Source of the DNA: Mesorhizobium sp. WSM4313
Lineage (GTDB): Bacteria > Pseudomonadota > Alphaproteobacteria > Rhizobiales > Rhizobiaceae
Length of the DNA stretch: 64,000 bases
NCBI RefSeq assembly: GCF_002294725.1
Contig: NZ_NSFT01000001.1
Coordinates: 620,001 to 684,000 of the forward strand
Direction of reading: 5' to 3'
Positions 18,745 through 27,552 of this stretch are shown here, in pieces; the first letter of the stretch is position 1, and every line of letters starts with the position of its first letter. The notes below the pieces were generated by a model. That model ran no database searches and was not told the origin of the DNA. It worked only from the letters and a program-made list of their open reading frames with translations. The translations under genes were made by a program, and so were the position numbers.

Positions 18745-19161
18745 ATGAACGATATCGTTACCGCCAATTACGTACCCTCCGAAGACGAGCCGTTCATGAA
18801 CGAACGGCAAAAATCGTACTTCCGTCAAAAGCTTATCACCTGGAAGAACGACATTCTGCGCGAAGCGCGCGAAACCCTAGAAATCCTGCAGCAGGAAAAC
18901 GCCAATCATCCCGACCTAGCCGATCGCGCCTCCTCCGAAACCGATCGTGCCATCGAATTGCGCGCCCGCGATCGCCAACGCAAGCTCATCTCGAAAATCG
19001 ACTCCGCGCTCCAGCGCATCGACGAAGGCACCTACGGCTATTGCGAGGAGACCGGCGAGCCGATCGCGCTGAAGCGGCTCGATGCGCGTCCGATCGCGAC
19101 GTTATCGATCGAGGCGCAGGAGCGCCATGAACGCCGCGAGAAGGTCTATCGCGACGACTGA
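18745..19161 (+). CDS. dksA: RNA polymerase-binding transcription factor DksA
   Basis: From ATG 18745 (MNDIVTANYVPSEDEPFMN) it is 138 residues, close to other alphaproteobacterial DksA proteins. The longer in-frame start at 18661 adds 28 hydrophobic residues unlike the family. The coiled-coil domain contains ADRASSETDRAIELRARDRQ, and the globular end contains YGYCEETGEPIALKRLDARP. DksA enters the RNA polymerase secondary channel and works with ppGpp. Only one of the four zinc ligands remains (Cys100; Thr103, Ser121 and Ala124 replace the others). Confidence 0.93.
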   Translation: MNDIVTANYVPSEDEPFMNERQKSYFRQKLITWKNDILREARETLEILQQENANHPDLADRASSETDRAIELRARDRQRKLISKIDSALQRIDEGTYGYCEETGEPIALKRLDARPIATLSIEAQERHERREKVYRDD

Positions 19162-19185
19162 CGCGATCCAACAGGCAGGAACATC

Positions 19186-19214
19186 AAAAATGGTCGGAAT
19201 TCCGGCCATTTTTG
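19186..19214 (+). terminator. Intrinsic terminator of dksA
   Basis: The arm AAAATGGTCGG (19187-19197) pairs with CCGGCCATTTT across a short AATT loop, with one wobble, and is followed by further T residues. It lies about 25 bp after the dksA stop. Confidence 0.8.
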
Positions 19215-19278
19215 TTTTCAGCGCTCCCATTGTCTTTGCCGACAAAGGCGCGAAAGGCTCGCTTGCGCCGGTGGCCGG

Positions 19279-20004
19279 TCAGCGCTTGTGGCTGCCCAAC
19301 TCGCCAAGCAGCTTGGTCATCTCGTCATCGAGCGAAGGCTTGGCCGCCGGCTTGCTGGGTGCCGGCTGGGAATGCGTCTCGTCGAGAGAGGTCTCGAGCT
19401 CGTGCATCAGCGTGTCGTCGATGGAATCGTTTGGGGGCGGCGGCGCATATCGGGTGCTGCCGTTCGCCGTTCCGTAGCCCGGCAGCGGCATAACCTTCGC
19501 CGTCGGCTGGCTCGGCGCCGCCGGCTTGGGCGCGGGTGCGGGTGCGGGCGCCGGTGCGCGCGGACGTGCGACGGCAGTCGGCTGGGCGGCAGGCGGCGGC
19601 GCCGGCCTGGCGGGTGCGGGCGCGGGCGCGGGTTGCGGCGCGCGCGGGCGTTGCGCAACTCCTGTCTGCTGCTGACCGGTGTCGCCCGTCAATGCCGGGC
19701 GGCGCAGCGCCGCCAGCCTGATGTCGCGCTCGACCACGACATCGGTCGGCCCGCCGATCAGGATCAGATGCTCGATGTCGTCGCGACGCACCAAGACAAG
19801 CCGGCGATGGCTGTCGACCGCGGTGGCATCCATCACGGCAAGCCGCGTCTTGCGGTTCCTGCCGCCGGCGACGAAGGTGCCGAACGTCAGGTTGCGGACC
19901 ACCTTGATGGCGAGCAGGACGACAACCAGCATGATAAGAGCCGCTACCGTCCACAGGATTGCAGCGACATAACCCGGGCCCGCTACATTATCCAGCCACT
20001 GCAT
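19279..20004 (-). CDS. FliO-like single-span membrane protein with Pro/Ala-rich tail
   Basis: From ATG 20004 (MQWLDNVAGPGYVAAILWTV) it is 241 residues; a GTG at 20043 would add 13. One membrane segment (residues 10-33) is followed by a short FliO-type domain with HRRLVLVRRDDIEHLILIGG. A low-complexity tail of alternating Pro and Ala spans about residues 120-185, and an acidic helix closes the protein. FliO helps assemble the flagellar export gate, but no flagellar genes are nearby. This chromosomal paralog, next to dksA and cckA, may therefore have another role. Confidence 0.75.
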   Translation of the reverse strand: MQWLDNVAGPGYVAAILWTVAALIMLVVVLLAIKVVRNLTFGTFVAGGRNRKTRLAVMDATAVDSHRRLVLVRRDDIEHLILIGGPTDVVVERDIRLAALRRPALTGDTGQQQTGVAQRPRAPQPAPAPAPARPAPPPAAQPTAVARPRAPAPAPAPAPKPAAPSQPTAKVMPLPGYGTANGSTRYAPPPPNDSIDDTLMHELETSLDETHSQPAPSKPAAKPSLDDEMTKLLGELGSHKR

Positions 20005-20215
20005 CGGTGCACCCCAATCGCCATCTTTGAAGTCAGGGAACACTAGACCGTTGGGACCAGCGACCGCAAGTTCACATCACCCATCGTGAACAGTTTGAAA
20101 CATGAATCGTTGATTTTATCGGACATTTGCCGCCGAGGCCTTTTCCGCTACAGGAGAATGTGATTCAACCGGCCGTCCGTGCCCGTCGGACACCGGAATC
20201 ACGAGCAGGGGGAAC

Positions 20216-22801
20216 ATGGCCAAGGAAGCGCGCGGCGATTTCTATCCGGTACCGATCGTCGACCAGAACACGCGTCCGGGCGCCGTCACCAGGCTCATCG
20301 TCTTCATCGTCGTCTTGACCGGCGCCGCGATCGTCTTCGGACTTTTCCGCGAGCGCCTCGGCGATCCTTTCCTGCTCGGCATGCTCGGCGTGCTCGCCAT
20401 GATCGGCGTCGGTTTCCTGTTCGCGACCGCGATCGGCTTCGTCCAGATCGCGCCGCGGTCGACCGGCGACGAATTGTCAAAAGCCTTCGTCGACTCCATG
20501 TCGCAGGGCCTGCTGGTCACCGACACCAAGGGCCGCGTCGTCTACGCCAACCGCGCCTATGCAGACATGACGGGCGCTGCCTCGGCCGCCGATCTCAAGA
20601 CCGTCGAAGGGCTGTTGTCGGATGTCCCCGAGGCCTCGATGACGATCTACCGGCTGGCGTCGGGCCTGCGCGACGGCCAGGCTGGCGACGGCGAGTTCCG
20701 GCTGGCGCAGTCGATCAAACCAGGCGCTGAGCCGGGCGCGCGCTGGTACCGCGCTCGCGCCCGCGCCTTCAGCATGCCCGGGCAAAGATTGCCGATGCTG
20801 GCCTGGCAGCTGGCCGACATCTCGCAGGAACGGGCGGAGCAGGAACGTTTCTTCCTGGACCTGCAAAAGGCCATCGACCATCTCGACCATGCCCCGGCCG
20901 GGTTCTTCTCGGCCGATCAGGAGGGCCGCGTCACCTATATCAACGCCACGCTCGCCGAGTGGCTGGGCATCGACCTTGCCTCCTTCACGCCGGGCGCTAT
21001 CACGCTGCCGGAAATCATCGCCGGCGACGGCATGGCGCTGGTCCGCTCGGTCAAGGCCGACCCCGGTACCACCCGCAACGCGGTCATCGACCTCGACCTC
21101 ACCACGATGAGCGGCCAGGCGCTGCCGGTGCGCTTCATGCACCGGGTTTCGGCAAGCCGCGAAGGCGTGAACGGCCCGACCCGCACGATCGTGCTCAACC
21201 GCACCCAGGGCGAGGACGCTTCCGCGGAGCTGCGGGCCTCCGAGGTTCGCTTCACCCGCTTCTTCAACTCGACGCCGATGGCCATTGCCGGCGTCGATGC
21301 GAGCGGACGCATCCTGCGCACCAACGCGCCGTTCCTACAGCTGTTTTCGTCCGTGGTCGACCGCGACGCCGTCGACCGGCGGGTGCGCTTCGAAACGATC
21401 GTTCACGAACGCGACCGGCCGGCATTCGCCGCCGCCTTCGAGAAGGCGCGGCAGCGGCAGGCCAATATCGAGCCGATCGATTCCGTCCTGCCCGGCAATG
21501 AGGAGCGCCACATCCGCTTCTACGTCAATGCCGTCGCCGACAGCGCGGGCAGCGAAGGCGCCGAGGAGGCGGCGATCGTCTACGCGGTCGAGACCACCGA
21601 GCAGAAGGCGCTCGAGGGCCAGATGGCGCAGAGCCAGAAGATGCAGGCGGTCGGCCAGCTCGCCGGCGGTATCGCGCACGACTTCAACAACGTGCTGACC
21701 GCCATCATCATGGCGTCCGACCTTCTCTTGACCAACCACCGGCCGTCGGACCCGTCCTTCCCCGACATCATGAACATCAAGCAGAACGCCAACCGGGCGG
21801 CCTCGCTCGTGCGGCAATTGCTCGCCTTCTCGCGCAAGCAGACGCTGCGGCCGGAAGTGCTCAACCTGACCGATGTTCTGGCCGATCTCAGAATGCTGCT
21901 AGCGCGCCTCGTCGGCAACGACATCAAGCTTAAGATCGACCACGGACGCGACCTGTGGCCGGTCAAGGTCGATATCGGCCAGTTCGAGCAGGTGGTGGTC
22001 AATCTCGCCGTCAATGCGCGCGACGCCATGCCGAGCGGCGGCGATCTCACCGTGCGCACCCGCAACGTCACCGCCGACGAGTGCAAATCCTTCGCCTACC
22101 GCGAATTGACGCCGGCCGACTATGTGCTCGTCGACGTCGAGGACACCGGCAGCGGCATTGAGCCAGACGTGCTGAAGAAGATTTTCGAGCCCTTCTTCAC
22201 GACCAAAGAAGTGGGCAAGGGCACCGGCCTCGGCCTGTCGATGGTCTACGGCATCATCAAGCAGACCGGCGGCTTCATCTTCTGCGATTCCGAAGTCGGC
22301 AAGGGCACGGTGTTCCGTATCTTCCTGCCGCGCCACATCGCCGAGGTGAAGAAGCAGGCCGAGCCTGGCGAGGCGCCGTCGACAGCGGCGACTGCTCCGG
22401 CCAAGACCGCCGATACCGCAAAAGATCTTTCCGGCTCCGCCACGGTGCTTCTGGTCGAGGACGAAGATGCCGTGCGCATGGGCGGCGTCAGGGCGCTGAC
22501 CTCGCGCGGCTATACCGTGCACGAGGCGTCGTCCGGCGTCGAGGCGCTTGAAGTGTTCGAGGCGCTCGGCGGCAAGGTCGATATCGTGGTGTCCGACGTG
22601 GTGATGCCGGAGATGGACGGGCCGACATTGCTCGGCGAGCTGCGCAAACGCCAGCCGGACATCAAGTTCGTGTTCGTTTCGGGCTATGCCGAGGACGCGT
22701 TTGCGAAGAACCTGCCGGCCGAGGCGCATTTCGGTTTCCTGCCGAAACCGTTCTCGCTCAAGCAACTGGCGACGATCGTCAAGGACGTGCTGGAATCCTA
22801 G
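20216..22801 (+). CDS. cckA: Hybrid sensor histidine kinase CckA
   Basis: This 861-residue bifunctional kinase/phosphatase sits at the head of the CckA-ChpT-CtrA cell-cycle phosphorelay. Two membrane segments lie at about residues 25-72, followed by two or three PAS domains (about 85-460). The dimerisation/phosphoacceptor domain has His488 in [14 protein letters not shown], and the ATPase domain has [15 protein letters not shown]. An Ala-rich linker leads to a receiver domain with the phosphoacceptor Asp794 in [12 protein letters not shown]. The HDFNN form of the H-box and the terminal receiver match CckA of rhizobia and Caulobacter. No CtrA box was seen in the 170 bp upstream. Confidence 0.93.
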   Translation: MAKEARGDFYPVPIVDQNTRPGAVTRLIVFIVVLTGAAIVFGLFRERLGDPFLLGMLGVLAMIGVGFLFATAIGFVQIAPRSTGDELSKAFVDSMSQGLLVTDTKGRVVYANRAYADMTGAASAADLKTVEGLLSDVPEASMTIYRLASGLRDGQAGDGEFRLAQSIKPGAEPGARWYRARARAFSMPGQRLPMLAWQLADISQERAEQERFFLDLQKAIDHLDHAPAGFFSADQEGRVTYINATLAEWLGIDLASFTPGAITLPEIIAGDGMALVRSVKADPGTTRNAVIDLDLTTMSGQALPVRFMHRVSASREGVNGPTRTIVLNRTQGEDASAELRASEVRFTRFFNSTPMAIAGVDASGRILRTNAPFLQLFSSVVDRDAVDRRVRFETIVHERDRPAFAAAFEKARQRQANIEPIDSVLPGNEERHIRFYVNAVADSAGSEGAEEAAIVYAVETTEQKALEGQMAQSQKMQAVGQLAGGIAHDFNNVLTAIIMASDLLLTNHRPSDPSFPDIMNIKQNANRAASLVRQLLAFSRKQTLRPEVLNLTDVLADLRMLLARLVGNDIKLKIDHGRDLWPVKVDIGQFEQVVVNLAVNARDAMPSGGDLTVRTRNVTADECKSFAYRELTPADYVLVDVEDTGSGIEPDVLKKIFEPFFTTKEVGKGTGLGLSMVYGIIKQTGGFIFCDSEVGKGTVFRIFLPRHIAEVKKQAEPGEAPSTAATAPAKTADTAKDLSGSATVLLVEDEDAVRMGGVRALTSRGYTVHEASSGVEALEVFEALGGKVDIVVSDVVMPEMDGPTLLGELRKRQPDIKFVFVSGYAEDAFAKNLPAEAHFGFLPKPFSLKQLATIVKDVLES

Positions 22802-22905
22802 GGCGTTCAAGGCTTCCTTGGATTGCTCTAAATAAGCCAGAGCTTGCGCATTGCGGCAGTCCTGCCATGATGGTCGCCGGATGGGTCTATCAGGGGTGGT
22901 AGCGC

Positions 22906-23616
22906 GTGACGCCGCATATCGAGGCGGGCCGGAGGGACTATGCCGAAACGGTGCTGTTGCCGGGCGATCCCGAGCGCGCGCAATGGATGGCGGAGATGTT
23001 TCTCGAGGCGCCGCGCTGCGTGAACCGCCGAAGGGGCGCGCTGGGCTTCACCGGCCGGTTCCGCGGCAAGCCGGTCAGCATCCAGGCGACCGGGATAGGG
23101 GCGCCGTCTTTCCTGATTTATGCCTTTGAGCTGATGGAGTATTACGGCGTCAAAACGCTGATCCGCACCGGCACATGCGGCGGCTTGTCGGAAGACGTGC
23201 CTTTGCGCGGCGTCGTCATCTCCAGCGAGGTGCGGGCCGAGAGTGCAATCAGCGGGCAAGTGTTCGGGCTTTACCAGCCGGCGGGGCCGGACCCGGCGCT
23301 GCATGCGCGGGCGCTGCAATGCGCCGCCGATCTCGGTATCGCCTGCAGCGCCGGACTGACGATCTGCAGCGACGTCTTCCACCATCCCGATGGCCGCGCT
23401 CGGTTTGACGAGCCGATGGCGCTGGGGGCGTTGGCCGTCGATATGGAAACCAGCGCGCTCTATCGGATTGCGGCGCAGTTCGGCGCTCGAGCGCTGTCGC
23501 TGCTGACCGTCGTCGACCATGTCGCCACTGGCGAGCTGATCGACGATTCGGAGCGCCAGGCGCTTTTCACCGACATGACCCGGCTGGCGCTCGAAGTCGC
23601 AGTCGAGAGCAGTTAG
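22906..23616 (+). CDS. deoD: Purine-nucleoside phosphorylase, DeoD type
   Basis: This 236-residue protein starts at GTG 22906. The phosphate-binding motif VLLPGDPERA, TRTGTCGGL-like residues (IRTGTCGGLSEDV) and the nucleoside-binding AVDMETSALYRIAAQFG identify a hexameric PNP/UDP phosphorylase-fold enzyme. It cleaves purine nucleosides with phosphate to give the base and pentose-1-phosphate. The length matches E. coli DeoD (239 aa). Its stop overlaps the end of the convergent RHH gene by 4 bp. Confidence 0.9.
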   Translation: MTPHIEAGRRDYAETVLLPGDPERAQWMAEMFLEAPRCVNRRRGALGFTGRFRGKPVSIQATGIGAPSFLIYAFELMEYYGVKTLIRTGTCGGLSEDVPLRGVVISSEVRAESAISGQVFGLYQPAGPDPALHARALQCAADLGIACSAGLTICSDVFHHPDGRARFDEPMALGALAVDMETSALYRIAAQFGARALSLLTVVDHVATGELIDDSERQALFTDMTRLALEVAVESS

Positions 23617-23918
23617 GCGGCTTCCTGCTTCAATGCGGCCTGGTCTTCGGCGCTGGGCCGATGGCCGCGCAAATAGAGCGCGCAGGTCGTGCGCAGCATG
23701 GAAGCGAAGTTCGGGATCTGGCCGTTGATCTCGATCGCCTCGTCATAGAGCTTCGAGATGAATTTCGGCGTCGTCAGTCCCTGGCTGTCGGCGATCTCGT
23801 CAAGAAGACCCCAGAATGTCGCTTCGAGCTGGATGCTGGTCGAATGGCCGTCGATGCGGATCGACCTGTTGATCTGCCGGTAGCCTTCCGGGTCCTGCCC
23901 GGCGAAGACTCTGCACAT
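23613..23918 (-). CDS. Ribbon-helix-helix domain protein
   Basis: This 101-residue protein has a strong ribosome-binding site (GGGAGGTA before ATG 23918). Residues 17-65 (NRSIRIDGHSTSIQLEATFW and on) match the RHH_4-type DNA-binding fold found in small alphaproteobacterial proteins, and the C-terminus contains a helical LRTTCALYLRGHRPS. The function is unknown but a transcriptional role is plausible. Its end overlaps deoD in a tail-to-tail arrangement. Confidence 0.82.
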   Translation of the reverse strand: MCRVFAGQDPEGYRQINRSIRIDGHSTSIQLEATFWGLLDEIADSQGLTTPKFISKLYDEAIEINGQIPNFASMLRTTCALYLRGHRPSAEDQAALKQEAA

Positions 23919-23945
23919 CGGTACCTCCCGTTGTTGTTTGTCTTG

Positions 23946-23976
23946 GGCGCCGATTGGGTTGGCTGGCGCCTTTTTT
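23946..23976 (+). terminator. Terminator-like hairpin with no plus-strand gene before it
   Basis: GGCGCC (23946-23951) pairs with GGCGCC (23965-23970), and six T residues follow on the plus strand. The nearest plus-strand gene ends at 23616. On the minus strand the same hairpin sits in the leader of the RHH gene. Confidence 0.45.
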
Positions 23977-24158
23977 GAACACTGCCTGCGTTGGTCATTT
24001 TCGATCCGATAGCCGCCGACGGCAATCGGACTTTCGTCCTTAGAATTGGAGCGACACTAGCCGTTTTCCTGCTCCACGCGTGGTAATCGGCTGCCACCAC
24101 CATTTTTCGCCGGCGCGCATAATCGGCTTCGAAAGCATGAGAGCTCACGGAGTCCGAT

Positions 24159-24554
24159 TTGGCGAAGACGATCCATTCCATGATCAGGGTTCTCGACGAA
24201 GCGCGCTCCGTCGACTTCTACAACAAGGCCTTCGGCCTCGAGGTCGCCCAGCGGCTCGATTTCGAGACCTTCACGCTCGTCTATCTCAGCAATGAGAGTT
24301 CGCCTTTCGAGGTGGAGCTGACCGTGAACAAGGGACGTACCGAGCCCTACGCGCTTGGCAACGGCTACGGCCATCTCGCCGTCTCGGTCGCCGATCTCGA
24401 CAGCGAGCACGACCGGATCGGCGCGCTCGGTCTCAACCCGAAAAAGATCGTCGAGTTCAATCACGACGGGGCGCTGATCGCCCGCTTCTTCTTCATCGAG
24501 GATCCCGACGGCTACAAGATCGAGGTCCTGCAGCGGGGAGGGCGCTTCCAATAG
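24159..24554 (+). CDS. Glyoxalase I-like VOC family protein
   Basis: This 131-residue protein starts at TTG 24159 (MAKTIHSMIRVLDEARSVDF). Two betaalphabetabetabeta modules typical of the vicinal oxygen chelate fold are seen. Candidate metal ligands are His6, Glu in FEVELTVNKG, His in GNGYGHLAVSV, and Glu in DGYKIEVLQ, which is the GloA pattern. GloA converts the methylglyoxal-glutathione hemithioacetal to S-lactoylglutathione. The arrangement YALGNGYGHLAV is close to GloA, but several VOC paralogs exist in rhizobia, so the substrate is uncertain. Confidence 0.85.
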   Translation: MAKTIHSMIRVLDEARSVDFYNKAFGLEVAQRLDFETFTLVYLSNESSPFEVELTVNKGRTEPYALGNGYGHLAVSVADLDSEHDRIGALGLNPKKIVEFNHDGALIARFFFIEDPDGYKIEVLQRGGRFQ

Positions 24555-24628
24555 GGGATACGCCGCGGAGAGGCGCGGCGCCAGCAACAGCACTCTCAGG
24601 GGTGCGAACAGCAAGCAGGGAGGAAATC

Positions 24629-25177
24629 ATGGTTACAGTCTACGAGAAGAAACCGGGTTATGAGAGAAAGGCCGGACTATCTAGGCGCGAGCTTCTGAAA
24701 CGTGGCGGCGCGGGCGCGCTGCTCATCATCTCCGGCAGCGCCGTCATCAGCCCCGAACACGCCTGGGGTCTCGAAACCTCGGCGCTGAAGCCCGAAACGA
24801 TGGCGACGCTGATCCAGGTGGCGCGCGACATCTACCCGCACGACCAGGTGCCGGACAAATATTACGCCATTGCCGTCAAGGGCCATGACGAGACGGCCGC
24901 CAAGGACCCTGCCCACAAGGAGCTGATCGAGAAAGGCATCGCCGAGCTCGACAAGAAGGCTGGCAAGGGCGGATATCGCGGGCTTGGCTGGGAAGAGCAG
25001 AGGGTGGCGCTGCTCACCGGTATCGAGAAGACGCCGTTCTTCCAGGCGGTGCGCGGCGGTCTTGTCGTCAGCCTCTACAACCAGAAGGAGGTGTGGCCGA
25101 TCTTCGGCTACGAGGGCGAGTCCTACTCCAAGGGCGGCTACATCGCGCGCGGCTTCAACGACATCGAGTGGCTCTGA
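24629..25177 (+). CDS. Tat-exported small subunit of a GMC dehydrogenase (gluconate 2-dehydrogenase subunit 3-like)
   Basis: From ATG 24629, with GGGAGGAAAT before it, this is 182 residues. The twin-arginine motif LSRRELLKRGG is followed by a hydrophobic core (AGALLIISGSAVI), so the protein is exported folded by Tat. The mature part contains LIQVARDIYPHDQVPDKYYA, typical of subunit-3-like proteins that accompany membrane-bound GMC dehydrogenases. The large subunit starts 48 bp later and has no signal peptide of its own, so it may be carried through Tat as a complex with this protein. Confidence 0.85.
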   Translation: MVTVYEKKPGYERKAGLSRRELLKRGGAGALLIISGSAVISPEHAWGLETSALKPETMATLIQVARDIYPHDQVPDKYYAIAVKGHDETAAKDPAHKELIEKGIAELDKKAGKGGYRGLGWEEQRVALLTGIEKTPFFQAVRGGLVVSLYNQKEVWPIFGYEGESYSKGGYIARGFNDIEWL

Positions 25178-25225
25178 GTCGCTCTGCCACGAACCGCTTT
25201 TCGACAGATTTCATGGGAGGAAACC

Positions 25226-26797
25226 ATGGCAGCACAATTTGATCTCAACAATGACGGCGTGGTCGTCATCATCGGCTCGGGCGCGGGCGGCGGCACGCTC
25301 GGAAACGAGCTCGCCCAGAAAGGCATCGACGTCGTCATCCTCGAGGCGGGCGCACGCCACGAATATGAGGACTTCATCAACGACGAGTGGGAGTCGTTCG
25401 CCCAGCTCGCCTGGAAGGACAAGCGCACCACTTCCGGCGACTGGCGCGTGGCCAAGGATTTTCCGAACCTGCCGGCCTGGATCGTCAAGTCGGTCGGCGG
25501 CTCGACCACGCACTGGGCCGGTGCCTCGCTGCGCTTCCAGGAGCACGAGTTCAAGGCGGCCACGACCTACGGCAAGGTCAAGGGCGCCAACCTCCTCGAC
25601 TGGCCGGTGACGCTGGCCGAGATGGCACCCTATTACGCCAAGGCCGAAGCCAAGATGGGTGTCACCGGCACCAACAATTGGCCGCGGCTGCCGGGCAACA
25701 ACAATTTCAAGGTGCTCAAGGCCGGCGCCGACAAGCTCGGCTACAAGGAATGCCACACCGGCAACATGGCCATCAATTCGGTGGAGCGCGACGACCGCAA
25801 TTCCTGCCAGCAGACCGGTTTCTGCTTCCAGGGCTGCAAATGGGGCGCCAAATGGTCGACGCTCTACACCGAGATCCCGAAGGGCGAGGCGACCGGGCAT
25901 CTGGAGGTGCGGCCGAACTCGATGGCAATCAAGATCAATCATGACGCCTCCGGCAAGGTGACTGGCGTCGTCTATGCCGACAAGGACGGCAAGCTGCAGG
26001 AGCAGAAAGCCCGCATCGTCGCCGTCGCCGGCAATTCGATCGAGAGTCCGCGCCTGCTGCTCAACTCGGAATCATCGAAATTCCCGCACGGGCTCGCCAA
26101 CTCGTCGGGACAGGTAGGCAAGAACTACATGCGCCACACCACCGGCTCGGTCTATGCCATCTTCGACAAGCCGGTGCATATGTATCGCGGCACCACCATG
26201 GCCGGCATCATCCGCGACGAGGCGCGCCACGATCCGTCGCGTGGCTTCGTCGGCGGCTATGAGATGGAGACGCTGTCGCTCGGCCTGCCGTTCATGGCGG
26301 CCTTTCTCAACCCCGGCGGCTGGGGCCGCTCCTTCACCACGGCGCTCGACCATTACGACCATATGGCGGGCCTGTGGATCGTCGGCGAGGACATGCCGCG
26401 CGAAGAGAACCGCATCACGCTGCACAAGGACGAGAAGGACGAGCACGGCATGCCGATCGCCGACGTCCATTTCGACGATCATCCGAACGACGAGGCCATG
26501 CGCAACCATGCCTACAGCCAGGGTCAGGCGCTCTATGCCGCGGTCGGCGCGACCAGGACCTTCCCGACGCCGCCTTATCCGTCGACCCACAATCTCGGCA
26601 CCAACCGGATGAGCGAAAAGCCGGAGGACGGCGTCGTCAACAAGCACGGCCAGTCGCACGATATCAAGAACCTGTTCATCTCAGACGGCAGCCAGTTCAC
26701 CACGGGTGCGGCGGAGAACCCGACGCTGACCATCGTGACGCTGGCGATCCGCCAGGCTGACTACATCGCCGCCCAGATGTCGGCGAAAACGATCTGA
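25226..26797 (+). CDS. GMC-family FAD-dependent oxidoreductase (sugar/alcohol dehydrogenase large subunit)
   Basis: This 523-residue protein has the FAD-binding VVIIGSGAGGGTLGNELAQK at residues 10-30 and the GMC region VKSVGGSTTHWAGASLRFQE. C-terminal elements include THNLGTNRMSEKPEDGVVNK and LFISDGSQFTTGAAENPTL. The active-site histidines are expected near THNLGTNR and the NPT motif. The gene is preceded by GGGAGGAAACC. The family oxidises sugars, sugar acids or alcohols. Unlike canonical complexes, no cytochrome c subunit gene follows, so the electron acceptor is unknown. Confidence 0.9.
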   Translation: MAAQFDLNNDGVVVIIGSGAGGGTLGNELAQKGIDVVILEAGARHEYEDFINDEWESFAQLAWKDKRTTSGDWRVAKDFPNLPAWIVKSVGGSTTHWAGASLRFQEHEFKAATTYGKVKGANLLDWPVTLAEMAPYYAKAEAKMGVTGTNNWPRLPGNNNFKVLKAGADKLGYKECHTGNMAINSVERDDRNSCQQTGFCFQGCKWGAKWSTLYTEIPKGEATGHLEVRPNSMAIKINHDASGKVTGVVYADKDGKLQEQKARIVAVAGNSIESPRLLLNSESSKFPHGLANSSGQVGKNYMRHTTGSVYAIFDKPVHMYRGTTMAGIIRDEARHDPSRGFVGGYEMETLSLGLPFMAAFLNPGGWGRSFTTALDHYDHMAGLWIVGEDMPREENRITLHKDEKDEHGMPIADVHFDDHPNDEAMRNHAYSQGQALYAAVGATRTFPTPPYPSTHNLGTNRMSEKPEDGVVNKHGQSHDIKNLFISDGSQFTTGAAENPTLTIVTLAIRQADYIAAQMSAKTI

Positions 26798-26813
26798 CCT
26801 CCAACTGCCTGCT

Positions 26814-26847
26814 GGCGCGGGACCCAAACGGGTTCCGCGCCTTTTTT
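26814..26847 (+). terminator. Intrinsic terminator of the dehydrogenase operon
   Basis: A 12-bp stem (GGCGCGGGACCC with GGGTTCCGCGCC, one wobble, AAAC loop) is followed by six T residues 17 bp after the stop. Confidence 0.88.
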
Positions 26848-26854
26848 ATGCGGG

Positions 26855-27244
26855 CTATCTTTTGGTGCAGGTCGAGGCTGTGAAGGCGCCGTCCTGCTGT
26901 TTCATGATGATGTCGAACGAGGGACCGCTCGGGTCATCCAAGGTCGCCTGGGTCATCGAGACCGAATTGCCGCCGCTGGTGTAGCCGCCGAGCGGACCGA
27001 GCCAGGTGATCTCGCCATTGGGATTCATCTGGTAATTGTAAGGCGGCGGCGCGGCGCCGAAGGTCACCGGGCCGCTATAGAGGCTGCCCTTGATGGTGAT
27101 GTCGCCCAGGTTGAGGAACAGGCCGAGCAGGTAGACCTCGCAGTGATAGACGCCGTCCGGCAGCTTGCCGTCGGCAAAATCGGCGCGGGCGCCGCCGGCG
27201 GCGGACACAAGAAGCAGGAAAGCCAGGATTGTTCGCAGGGCCAT
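26855..27244 (-). CDS. Small secreted protein, unknown function
   Basis: From ATG 27244 (MALRTILAFLLLVSAAGGAR) this is 129 residues. A 14-residue extension upstream lacks support. The signal peptide is cleaved near GARADF. The mature protein has two cysteines (VYHCEVYLLG and FTASTCTKR) probably joined, and a Gly/Pro/Asn-rich beta pattern (GPVTFGAAPPPYNYQMNPNG). Similar short secreted proteins occur in rhizobia, but I know of no assigned function. It is divergent from the urea transporter genes. Confidence 0.72.
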   Translation of the reverse strand: MALRTILAFLLLVSAAGGARADFADGKLPDGVYHCEVYLLGLFLNLGDITIKGSLYSGPVTFGAAPPPYNYQMNPNGEITWLGPLGGYTSGGNSVSMTQATLDDPSGPSFDIIMKQQDGAFTASTCTKR

Positions 27245-27552
27245 GACGTCGCTCGTTTGCACGGCGACCTTGCCCCATTTCGCCATGAGCCCGCAACAGG
27301 GCCGACAAAGCTATCCTTGCCTTTGTGGTGAAATCATAGGCATTTTCACAATTTGGGCAAAATCTAGGCAGAGGTGCGTAAACTTTTCTCAATCCTGCCG
27401 CGTTGCAGTAGAGGCGACAGTTGCGCGACTATCATATAACCGACTGTAATCACTGCATTATCGCGAAAATCAGTTCAGCGCATTCCTATCTGGCACGTCG
27501 CTTGCACCCGCTAATATTGCGATGCAAAACAACCAGCTTGGGAGTGTGTCAT
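27245..27552. other. Divergent regulatory region between a secreted-protein gene and urtA
   Basis: This 308-bp spacer holds the sigma-54 promoter of urtA at 27491-27506. The 180 bp before that promoter are AT-rich and would be the place for NtrC enhancer sites. I could not identify a clear NtrC palindrome by eye. Confidence 0.5.
27491..27506 (+). promoter_or_regulatory. Sigma-54 (RpoN) promoter of urtA
   Basis: The sequence TGGCACG-N4-TTGCA matches the -24/-12 consensus at every conserved base. Transcription would start near 27517, about 35 bp before the urtA ATG. Sigma-54 dependence fits control of urea uptake by nitrogen limitation through NtrC. Confidence 0.88.

Noticed and set aside
20044..20215. 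CtrA-binding site before cckA
   Set aside because: No TTAA-N7-TTAA motif is present in this spacer.
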